From Gammaproteobacteria bacterium (GTDB taxonomy: Bacteria; Pseudomonadota; Gammaproteobacteria; DSM-16500): DNA of 57,095 nucleotides. Shown here one piece after another: positions 9,846 through 16,660 of the stretch. The stretch is taken from the NCBI GenBank assembly GCA_013287085.1, contig JABDEM010000005.1:1-57095 (forward strand), read 5' to 3'. The position numbers and the translations under genes were made by a program. How positions within the stretch are numbered: the first letter of the stretch is position 1; each line of letters begins with the position of its first letter. Below the pieces are notes generated by a model that ran no database searches, was not told the origin of the DNA, and worked only from the letters and a program-made list of their open reading frames with translations.

Positions 9846-10427
9846 ATGATAGTAGAAAGCAGCTCTAAAAAAAAGGCTTTACTCCTAGTCGATTTGCAAA
9901 ATGATTTTTGCCCTGGCGGCAGTCTAGCCATAGCAGAAGGCGACGCGGTTATCCCTATCGCCAATCAATTACAGTCTTATTTTGATTTAGTTGTTGCAAG
10001 TAAAGATTGGCATCCCAAAAATCATACTAGCTTTGTAGACTTGTGGCCTATTCATTGCGTGCAGCATACAGCAGGATCTGATTTTCACGAAAGTTTAGAT
10101 ACTGCGAGAATCGATAAAATTATTTTTAAAGGAATGGATGAAGCTATTGATAGCTATAGCGCGTTTTTTGATAACGAGCATTTGCGAAAAACAGAATTAG
10201 ATGATTATTTGAAATCTGAAAACGTGACTGAACTTTATGTAATGGGACTCGCGACTGATTATTGCGTGAAATATTCTTGTTTGGATGCGGTGAAATTAGG
10301 ATATAAGGTTTATTTGATTGAAGATGGGTGTCGTGGGGTAGGGTTAAAGCCCAATGATATCTCTGACGCAATAGAAGAGATGCGGAATAGGGGTGTGATA
10401 GTCATTCAATCCAAGGAAATAAGGTAG
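9846..10427 (+). CDS. pncA: Nicotinamidase
   Basis: 193 aa. It hydrolyses nicotinamide to nicotinate, the entry step of the Preiss-Handler NAD salvage route. The catalytic triad is visible as D16 (LLVDLQNDFCPGGSL), K95 (IIFKGMD) and C140 (GLATDYCVKYS). The metal-site residues are D54, H56 and H60 in SKDWHPKNH. The length is slightly under E. coli PncA (213 aa), with no gap in the catalytic core. Its divergent partner nadE encodes the last step of the same pathway, so the locus pairs the first and last steps of salvage. It converges on the PmrA-box gene at 10441 with 13 nt between stops. Confidence 0.94.
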   Translation: MIVESSSKKKALLLVDLQNDFCPGGSLAIAEGDAVIPIANQLQSYFDLVVASKDWHPKNHTSFVDLWPIHCVQHTAGSDFHESLDTARIDKIIFKGMDEAIDSYSAFFDNEHLRKTELDDYLKSENVTELYVMGLATDYCVKYSCLDAVKLGYKVYLIEDGCRGVGLKPNDISDAIEEMRNRGVIVIQSKEIR

Positions 10428-10440
10428 AGCGTGGGTAGAA

Positions 10441-11382
10441 TTAAACCCTTACTTGAAGCCTTGTCGCTACTACGTGCTCTGAAACTTCAGTAGGTAATTT
10501 CATTCCAAGCTTAGCAACAGAATCTCTCATAAGTTCTTCATCGGTTCGATTAATCTGCCGTAAAATGTCGCTATAAAGATCGGCTGTAGATTTAGATCGA
10601 TCTCCCCAAGAGAGCACCCAACCCGTAGTGGGAGTAGTTTTACTCCCTATCGCAGCATTGATTTCTCTTCTTAGTGTTTGGTATTCGTCATCGGATAGAG
10701 TATTAGGTTCCGCGCTGTTATCAAGGCCGTTTATAATGGTTGAGACAAGGTTTGACGCGCTTTTTGAAAACAATTTTTTATCTTGAATTAAAACACCGCC
10801 ACGGGCTAACTCATAATTATGTTCTGCTAATAAAGTTAAAACATTACGCATATTTTTAATGCGGCGCTCCATTACGCTATTATTATCCATAGCCATAAAA
10901 TAGGGTTTCAAGACATCAACTAATTCTTTTGCATTTGGATTATTTCTTTGATTCAATTCTTTAAATATATCTGAAAGAGGATCAGAGGTCGGATCTAGGG
11001 AAGATACTAGATTTTTTAATGGGCTATTTATTTCAAATGGATTTATTCCAATCTCAAGAAATAGTTTTACTACTTTTGCATTTTCTTTTTTCATAGCAAC
11101 AATTAAATTGCGATAATCTTCAGCTAAATTAAACTGGTGATTGAAGTGACGGATAAGCTCTAGTAACAATGCTTTTGTTTTTTCTACATCTAAAGGAGAT
11201 TCAGGGGAAAGCAGGGCTAATTGTCGAATAATTTTATTAATAGAATCGGAATTATAGATATTGCCTGAAATTTCAATCTCGGCCTTTTCTTCTTCTAAAC
11301 TTTTGGATTCTTCAGTGCCTGAGGTATTTTTGGCTAAAATACGCAACATTTCGATTTCTGATCTCTTGCCGGATGCGGACAT
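10441..11382 (-). CDS. Unknown helical protein behind a PmrA-type promoter, effector candidate
   Basis: 313 aa, no recognised family. It is predicted largely helical and charged, with no signal peptide or membrane segment. Residues about 97-130 (AMKKENAKVVKLFLEIGINPFE) resemble one ankyrin-type helix pair, but no repeat array follows, so an ankyrin call would be weak. The start is preceded by AGAGGTAA and, further up, by a well-formed promoter whose -35 region is covered by CTTAAG-N5-CTTAAG. In Legionella and Coxiella this class of box marks PmrA-regulated Dot/Icm effector genes. Candidate effector status rests on that promoter and on the lack of a bacterial family, not on homology. It may be the end of a transcript separate from ubiG, since the promoter lies between them. 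Confidence 0.75.
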   Translation of the reverse strand: MSASGKRSEIEMLRILAKNTSGTEESKSLEEEKAEIEISGNIYNSDSINKIIRQLALLSPESPLDVEKTKALLLELIRHFNHQFNLAEDYRNLIVAMKKENAKVVKLFLEIGINPFEINSPLKNLVSSLDPTSDPLSDIFKELNQRNNPNAKELVDVLKPYFMAMDNNSVMERRIKNMRNVLTLLAEHNYELARGGVLIQDKKLFSKSASNLVSTIINGLDNSAEPNTLSDDEYQTLRREINAAIGSKTTPTTGWVLSWGDRSKSTADLYSDILRQINRTDEELMRDSVAKLGMKLPTEVSEHVVATRLQVRV

Positions 11383-11413
11383 ATCACTTACCTCTGTTTA
11401 AATTATTAGGGAG

Positions 11414-11446
11414 ATTATACAGACGAAAGCTTAAGGAAAGCTTAAG
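11414..11446 (-). promoter_or_regulatory. PmrA-box promoter of the 313-aa unknown
   Basis: Read on the minus strand: CTTAAG (11446-11441), CTTTC, CTTAAG (11435-11430), 10 nt, then a perfect -10 TATAAT (11419-11414). The two half-sites are 11 bp apart, one helical turn. They cover the position where a -35 element would sit, and no good -35 hexamer is present. This is the layout of an activator-dependent promoter. Transcription would start near 11407, giving a leader of about 25 nt. The box fits the published enterobacterial PmrA consensus YTTAAK-N5-YTTAAK exactly. Confidence 0.7.
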
Positions 11447-11474
11447 AAAAGCACTAAAAAATGAGTTTTTCGAG

Positions 11475-12185
11475 CTAAGTAATTGATTTACGTAACCACA
11501 TCAAATAATTAACCGATACATCCGATCTTAAATCAAACTCTTTACTAAAAACATCATAATGAATCCCAATCATATCTTTCACCGATAAATTAGCTTTTCT
11601 AGCCCAAGACGCTAACTCACTCGGCTTAATAAATTTCGCATATTCATGCGTATGTTTAGGAAGAATTTTTAAGATATATTCTGCACCAATAATCGCTTGT
11701 AAATAAGATTTTAAATTGCGATTTAATGTTGAGAAAAAAACCTGGCCGCCTGGTTTGACTAAAGTACTACAGGCATTAATTGCACTTAGTGGATCAGGCA
11801 CATGTTCTAGCATTTCAAGACAAGTGACGATATCAAATTGTCCCGCATGATCTTCGGCCATTTTTTCCGCGGTAACCACACGATAATCAATGTTCAATTT
11901 ACTTTCGTGTTGATGTAATTTGGCAATAGTAATAGCTTCTTTACTCATATCAATACCAGTAACATCCGCACCTAATTTTGCCAGCGCTTCTGTGAGTAAT
12001 CCTGCACCGCAGCCTATATCAATTATTTTTTTGCCAGCAACTGATGCTTTTTCATTAATATAATTCACGCGTAAGGGATTTATTTGATGTAAGGTTTTTA
12101 AATCACCTTCAGGATCCCACCAATGAGAGGCATGCGCCGAAAATTTTGCTATTTCAGCTTCATCAAAATTAGAAAATGGAATCAT
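11475..12185 (-). CDS. ubiG: Ubiquinone biosynthesis O-methyltransferase
   Basis: 236 aa, matching the family's usual 235-245. It performs both O-methylations of ubiquinone synthesis using S-adenosylmethionine. The SAM-binding motif is IIDIGCGAGLLTEALAKLG (about residues 54-72). The family-typical N-terminus FSAHASHWWDPEGDLKTLHQINPLR and the later TCLEMLEHVPDP and FFSTLNRNLKSY are present. Its start lies 17 nt inside the end of the apyrase gene on the same strand, so the two are likely cotranscribed and perhaps coupled. Ubiquinol supply suits the cytochrome bd oxidase encoded further on. Confidence 0.96.
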   Translation of the reverse strand: MIPFSNFDEAEIAKFSAHASHWWDPEGDLKTLHQINPLRVNYINEKASVAGKKIIDIGCGAGLLTEALAKLGADVTGIDMSKEAITIAKLHQHESKLNIDYRVVTAEKMAEDHAGQFDIVTCLEMLEHVPDPLSAINACSTLVKPGGQVFFSTLNRNLKSYLQAIIGAEYILKILPKHTHEYAKFIKPSELASWARKANLSVKDMIGIHYDVFSKEFDLRSDVSVNYLMWLRKSIT

Positions 12186-13119
12186 ATAATACGGCTCCTA
12201 GTGTCCAGTCTATTTTTATCCCATTGATGGTTTCTTCTAGGTTTAAGTTATCAGCGGTTAAATGATAGACATTATATAGCAAATAATTAACATAGACACT
12301 GCTAGATAAGGCGAGTGTTTCAATTGCAGAGGAATGGGCAATAAAGGATTGTTTAGGGATTTCATTTAACACGGGAGCTAATTGTTCGCTGACATGGTGT
12401 TGTTTTATTAAATCATCATATAAGTGTTGGCAGATCAGAAGATTAAATTCTTCAGGCGTGCAATAACGAGCGTCTGGTTGTAAGGCAATACGATTGCGGG
12501 CTTCGTTAATGCCTAACCCTAAAAAACTTTTTGTAAAAATATGATAAGTTTTGTCATTGATGGTTAAATCCGTTGTATCATGCTTTATCGGCTTTGGCAT
12601 TTCAAACGTAATTTGAGTTGAAGCACCACCGATGTCAACCGCTCCTGTGGTCGGTGTTTTATTTTGAAAGTTATTCAATAAATAATTGATTGCAAGCCAA
12701 CTGTAAATGCCTTCCCATTTTCCCGAAATGGTTTTGATATAAGTGGATTTGAAAGCGTAGGGATTTAAAGCAGTGGTAATGGCTTTATATAACGCGTGTT
12801 GCTCGGTTTCTTTCAATTCACGCATCCCCGCAGTTCCTAAAACTTCTACGGAAACTAAATGAGGATCGACTACTTTCACGGCTTCATCAAAAAGCGGTTT
12901 TAACGATTCTGCGCCTAAAGTGGGGCTATCTGCAAACGTGGCAAGCCCTGGGGTGGTGGATTTAAAAAAAATATCTTGGATAGTGGTCCCGTCTACTTTA
13001 TAAAGATGTAATCTTGTTCCCGTGCTCCCGCAATTAACCACAATTGAATAATCTATTGCATAAACATTGCGGCAAAAAAGAGTTAAGAGTATGATTGCAA
13101 ACGAAAAATAATTTTTCAT
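12169..13119 (-). CDS. Secreted apyrase (GDA1/CD39 ecto-NTPDase family)
   Basis: 316 aa from the ATG at 13119. I prefer this to the upstream ATG at 13182 because AAGGA lies about 8 nt before it and a clean signal peptide (cut near VYA, residue 21) follows at once. Apyrase conserved regions are visible: ACR1 as NCGSTGTR (29-36), ACR2 GTAGMRE, ACR3 WEGIYSWLAINYLL with the catalytic Glu, ACR4 VDIGGASTQITFE, and ACR5 near the C-terminus (WTLGA). These enzymes strip phosphates from extracellular ATP/ADP or other NTPs. The family is mainly eukaryotic; Legionella has secreted members needed for full virulence. ACR1 begins with Asn rather than the usual Asp, and the protein is shorter than most relatives. 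ubiG follows with a 17-nt overlap. Confidence 0.9.
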   Translation of the reverse strand: MKNYFSFAIILLTLFCRNVYAIDYSIVVNCGSTGTRLHLYKVDGTTIQDIFFKSTTPGLATFADSPTLGAESLKPLFDEAVKVVDPHLVSVEVLGTAGMRELKETEQHALYKAITTALNPYAFKSTYIKTISGKWEGIYSWLAINYLLNNFQNKTPTTGAVDIGGASTQITFEMPKPIKHDTTDLTINDKTYHIFTKSFLGLGINEARNRIALQPDARYCTPEEFNLLICQHLYDDLIKQHHVSEQLAPVLNEIPKQSFIAHSSAIETLALSSSVYVNYLLYNVYHLTADNLNLEETINGIKIDWTLGAVLYDSIF

Positions 13120-13168
13120 CCAATTCCTTGTATATTGAATAATAATTAAACAACCTGTATAGTGCACT

Positions 13169-13180
13169 GCTAATATTAGC
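13169..13180. promoter_or_regulatory. Perfect palindrome between two divergent secreted-protein genes
   Basis: GCTAATATTAGC is a perfect 12-bp palindrome, 15 nt before the start of the 530-aa gene and 50 nt before the apyrase start. The intergenic region is only 75 nt, so one dimeric regulator bound here could affect both promoters. It is too short and AT-rich to be convincing alone; chance occurrence is possible. Confidence 0.3.
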
Positions 13181-13194
13181 AAAAGGCTAAAAAA

Positions 13195-14787
13195 ATGCTA
13201 TCAACCTTATGTAAAAGTTTATGTAAAAGTTTAGCAATCTCTCTTATATCATTGTTTTCTATCAACATAGCTTTTGCTAATTACGCATCCGTCGATGATT
13301 TTGTTAAAGACCAAAAGGTCATTCGCATTGCGCTAGATAGCGGCCCTGGTTTTGGCGATCAAGCGGCCAGTCTTAATGTAATGTCTTGGTTACGAAGTCA
13401 TGGATTTCAAGGGTGGTTTGAGGTGATTTATCCTGACGAAATAACTTATAAAATGAAATCCTTGTTTAATTTACCCTATGTTTATATTTCGGCACTTCCT
13501 ACAACTTATGAAGATACTGTTAATCATGTTCGTTTAATTAAACAATCTCAGTTTGAAAGCGATCATGATAACGGCAAAGTTATTTATTACCCTTTAGGTA
13601 TTTCCGGTGAGTATGAAACGGATCCCTGTGCGTATTATGCGGAAGGTGATACAAAAGTGGGTTGTGAGATTAACGCGCGTTATGCAGATCCCAGTGTTCC
13701 CTATACTTATCATAATTTTGCGAATTACTTTAATGTGGGAAATTTTATCAATGTAGGTGTTTGGAATTTTAAAACCAATATGAGTTTAATTTATGCTTTT
13801 GATCAAGTGATTATTAAACAATTAGATGTGACAAATACTTATTTTAACGTGCCGCAAACAACGCTTGCCATGGCAAAACGCTATTTAAGTCAAGATGCAA
13901 ATGGAAAAAACTTTTTATTAAAAAATCCAGCGCTGCTAGATTTGATGAGTGTTATCGAAAATCAAACAGTCAATATAATGTCAATCTATGGTCTTACCAT
14001 CCAAAATGGAGGTCAAGGTGGCGATTTTATCTATGATGTGATGGAGTTTATAACTGCTGCGCATTATGCGCAATTAACTGGCTCTGAAAAATTCCATCAT
14101 CCGCTAATTATTCCTGTTTTTTATGATTATACGGAAGAATGTAAGATTTTAACTGAAGTGATTAAAAAAGATGATTGGTCTCATGTGAGGTCAACGGAAA
14201 CCCCTGATACTCGAAAAGCCATTTTACAAAAAGTGATTAAGGATTTAAATTTATCCACCACTTTTTCAACGGCTAATTTGTCTGATCCTGATTTGTCTCA
14301 AAAAATTCATCACTTATCTCCTTATGAAATACTATTAGTATCGATGGGTCCGTTACCTAAAGTGGTTTTTGATGGTGTATATACTTATACAAATGATAAT
14401 ATTTGGCCGCAAGTACGAGAAGGCGAGAGCAGCTTAAATAGCTTACTGGTAACGGGTAAGCCTAATATTCGTTGTTCCTGGAGTCTTTGGGAATTGCCCT
14501 GGGATAATTGGATTACCGATAATGATTTAAAAAATCGTTTGCATAAGCTGTTTGGATTTTTGAATAATGCAAATGGCTACGCTGAAGGAGGCTTAATCTG
14601 TCGTGGTAACCAATCTTGGGAAAGTAATCCAGATCTTTACAAAGATTTAGCGCGATTAATCCTGGATGCGAGCAATCCAGATTCAGCCTATTCCAAGTAT
14701 TTCCAACGCTTAAAAATCGAAGCTTCCAAGCCCGAGAATGATCGGATTAATAGAGCGCTCACAGAAGCGCTTCAACACACAAACTGA
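13195..14787 (+). CDS. Secreted protein of unknown function, possible GT-B-like fold
   Basis: 530 aa. A signal peptide is clear (cut near AFA, about residue 28). I do not recognise the family. The mature N-terminus reads IRIALDSGPGFGDQAASLN and then a helix ending SWLRSHGFQG, followed by FEVIYPDE. This strand, glycine loop, helix pattern resembles the N-terminal nucleotide-binding half of GT-B glycosyltransferases, but that is only a shape argument. The C-terminal half is rich in Trp and has conserved-looking blocks RCSWSLWELPWDNW and AEGGLICRGNQSWESNPDLY. The next gene starts 11 nt downstream, so it is probably cotranscribed. Export, the unknown family and the neighbouring apyrase suggest a role outside the cell or in the periplasm. 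Confidence 0.75.
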   Translation: MLSTLCKSLCKSLAISLISLFSINIAFANYASVDDFVKDQKVIRIALDSGPGFGDQAASLNVMSWLRSHGFQGWFEVIYPDEITYKMKSLFNLPYVYISALPTTYEDTVNHVRLIKQSQFESDHDNGKVIYYPLGISGEYETDPCAYYAEGDTKVGCEINARYADPSVPYTYHNFANYFNVGNFINVGVWNFKTNMSLIYAFDQVIIKQLDVTNTYFNVPQTTLAMAKRYLSQDANGKNFLLKNPALLDLMSVIENQTVNIMSIYGLTIQNGGQGGDFIYDVMEFITAAHYAQLTGSEKFHHPLIIPVFYDYTEECKILTEVIKKDDWSHVRSTETPDTRKAILQKVIKDLNLSTTFSTANLSDPDLSQKIHHLSPYEILLVSMGPLPKVVFDGVYTYTNDNIWPQVREGESSLNSLLVTGKPNIRCSWSLWELPWDNWITDNDLKNRLHKLFGFLNNANGYAEGGLICRGNQSWESNPDLYKDLARLILDASNPDSAYSKYFQRLKIEASKPENDRINRALTEALQHTN

Positions 14788-14798
14788 GGAGAAAAAAC

Positions 14799-15893
14799 AT
14801 GTTAAGTAGAATTAAAACCGGCTGTAAAAAATACGGTATATATATTGCTTTAGGGGTTGCTTCGGTTTCTCGATTGATTGGTTCTATGGGGGATTCGCTC
14901 TTTCGTACGGAAGGTACGATGCAAGGGATATTAGAAGTGAATGATGAGCAAAACCCGTTTGTGTTTTATGCTTCTTGTACTGCTGTTGCGCTTTGTGGCG
15001 CTTCTCTTTTATTAACCATTGTTCCATTAACTTGTCGTAAATATCTTTCTTCTAATAATCAAGCTTCACAAGCTCAAGAAAGCGCTGAAGAAGAAAAAAA
15101 TGAGGATTGCGTTCCACAAATAGTTGTTGCCCTGGGTTGGACGTCGATGGGTTTTATTGCATTATCTTTTTTTAATGGATCGATAAGAATATTTGATTTT
15201 GTAAGAGAGGGTCATCAAATTGATCCGAATGATGAAGAATTGAAATATTTAATTCTTGCGATGCTTAATTCTGGGTTTCAACTTTATACCAGTTATGTGG
15301 GTGGACAAGAAGAAGTAATAAAGAATGCAAGATTATATCGTAGCGTGATTGATGGTGAGAATGAGGTGAGTCTTAATGCATTAATTATTGCAGATACTGC
15401 CTTGGCAGGATTTCTTGCTTATCAAGGGGTTTATGGCGCACTTGCAAAAATTCCAGGCAGCAAAGCTCTACCTAATTCTGTGCAAGATCTTCTTGCACTA
15501 ACGAGCGTAATGTCAGCATCAAGTACGCGTTTTATTCAAAAAGGCATGGCGCTTAAACGTAATTTTAGTCTTGGATTTAAACAACCCCAGACTACTGCGG
15601 GTAAAAATTATTATGCGATAACGACGATAGTGGGTATCCCTGATTCTGTTTTTACCGGGGGTAGTTCATTTAATAGCGTATTGTTTTTTGCTAAGGAAAA
15701 AGGAATGGATTGTGGTTTGTCCAGCTTAGCGAAAGGATCATTGCCGCAAAAAGCCGTTGTCTTAACCGCCCTAGGAGCGGGCGCAGTCTATGGGGTTTCT
15801 AATTGGACTTTTAACACTAAAAGACAGCGCGAAAGAGTGTTGGAGATGATTGAGCCTCCCAAGCCTCAGGCTAGTTATGGCACTATGGTATAA
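14799..15893 (+). CDS. Multi-pass membrane protein, unknown
   Basis: 364 aa with about seven or eight hydrophobic stretches, separated by a charged loop at about 85-105 (AQESAEEEKNEDC) and one near 170-195. There is no transporter motif and no cleaved signal peptide. The Shine-Dalgarno GAGGAG is excellent. The C-terminus (KRQRERVLEMIEPPKPQASYGTMV) is hydrophilic and unstructured. It has the same general plan as the 385-aa protein at 46973: similar length, an ADxA-hydrophobic segment in the middle, and a last hydrophobic stretch of alternating Gly/Ala/Val followed by a short aromatic-polar link and a Lys/Arg tail. The two may be distant paralogues. It probably shares a transcript with the preceding gene. 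Confidence 0.7.
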   Translation: MLSRIKTGCKKYGIYIALGVASVSRLIGSMGDSLFRTEGTMQGILEVNDEQNPFVFYASCTAVALCGASLLLTIVPLTCRKYLSSNNQASQAQESAEEEKNEDCVPQIVVALGWTSMGFIALSFFNGSIRIFDFVREGHQIDPNDEELKYLILAMLNSGFQLYTSYVGGQEEVIKNARLYRSVIDGENEVSLNALIIADTALAGFLAYQGVYGALAKIPGSKALPNSVQDLLALTSVMSASSTRFIQKGMALKRNFSLGFKQPQTTAGKNYYAITTIVGIPDSVFTGGSSFNSVLFFAKEKGMDCGLSSLAKGSLPQKAVVLTALGAGAVYGVSNWTFNTKRQRERVLEMIEPPKPQASYGTMV

Positions 15894-15987
15894 GTGATTA
15901 TATTTCAATCAGTTAGGCGCATATTTTAAAGTGGTTTTTAGCATCAAATAGACTATACTTCAGTAAATAGTACTAGAGGGGTCTTTT

Positions 15988-16596
15988 ATGTTTAAGCTCT
16001 TTATATTCTTGTTTTTTATGTGCCTATCAGTTTCCGCAAGAGCGGCGGACCCTGTCCCCACGATTCCACAAATACTCCAAACTTTTGAGAGTGATGAAAA
16101 TAAAATAACTTATCCCATTTTGTTGCAAAAAGGCGAGCTTAGCTACGAAGTTAACAATAAACATAAAGAAGTTAATATTGATTTTTACGATAAAATTACT
16201 AAGCTTAAAGACGACCCTAAAAACTATTATGATTTTATCTGTGCGATAGTTAATACCTCTGCGACCCGAAGTGCTTTTATTAAGATTTCTCTCAGTAAAA
16301 ATGTTCCCTTAACTTTAAATAATGGCTACGGTTCTTTTAAGTCAGCCTTAAGTTCAGGCGGGAGCATTGAGAATGATGATAGAATTCCAAGAGAATTAAA
16401 ACCTTTAACTTCTGAAGTGCTTGAAGGAACGAAAGTATGGATATGTTGGGGCTATTGGAGAGCAAAGCCCACTTGGTCTTGTATAGGCCGAGATGCGACC
16501 GTATTAACGATTAAACTGGATCCAAGCTCTGGCGATAAAGAAAGCTCGGTTAAGTACAACTGCCGGGCTCGTCCAGTCTTCACCTCAACCCCTTAA
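15988..16596 (+). CDS. Secreted or periplasmic protein of unknown function
   Basis: 202 aa with a textbook signal peptide (cut after ARA, about residue 19). The mature part has no family I recognise. It contains three cysteines (near IICAIVNTS, VWICWGYW and CIGRD, with another in YNCRARP), which could form disulphides in the periplasm, and the Trp-rich stretch VWICWGYWRAKPTWSCIG. The start is supported by AGAGGGG 8 nt upstream and a -10-like TATACT at about 15952. It is a monocistronic-looking gene between the membrane unknown and pepN. Confidence 0.7.
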   Translation: MFKLFIFLFFMCLSVSARAADPVPTIPQILQTFESDENKITYPILLQKGELSYEVNNKHKEVNIDFYDKITKLKDDPKNYYDFICAIVNTSATRSAFIKISLSKNVPLTLNNGYGSFKSALSSGGSIENDDRIPRELKPLTSEVLEGTKVWICWGYWRAKPTWSCIGRDATVLTIKLDPSSGDKESSVKYNCRARPVFTSTP

Positions 16597-16618
16597 TATA
16601 TTGCTGTTCCAGGGTTAT

Positions 16619-16653
16619 CCCTTTATCATGGGTTAATTATTTAATGATAAGGG
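16619..16653 (+). promoter_or_regulatory. Hairpin covering the pepN ribosome binding site
   Basis: CCCTTTATCAT (16619-16629) can pair with ATGATAAGGG (16644-16653), leaving one bulged T and a 14-nt loop. The 3' arm contains AAGGG, the only Shine-Dalgarno candidate for pepN, 7 nt before its ATG. In the folded transcript the ribosome binding site would be hidden. Whether this is a thermosensor, a ligand-controlled switch or chance cannot be told here. Confidence 0.35.
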
Positions 16654-16660
16654 CAAACCC

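Noticed and set aside
10441..11382. Ankyrin-repeat protein
   Set aside because: Only one helix pair has the pattern; there is no second repeat.
13120..13182. Longer start of the apyrase at 13182 (337 aa)
   Set aside because: The added 21 residues spoil the signal peptide and lack a ribosome site; AAGGA precedes 13119.
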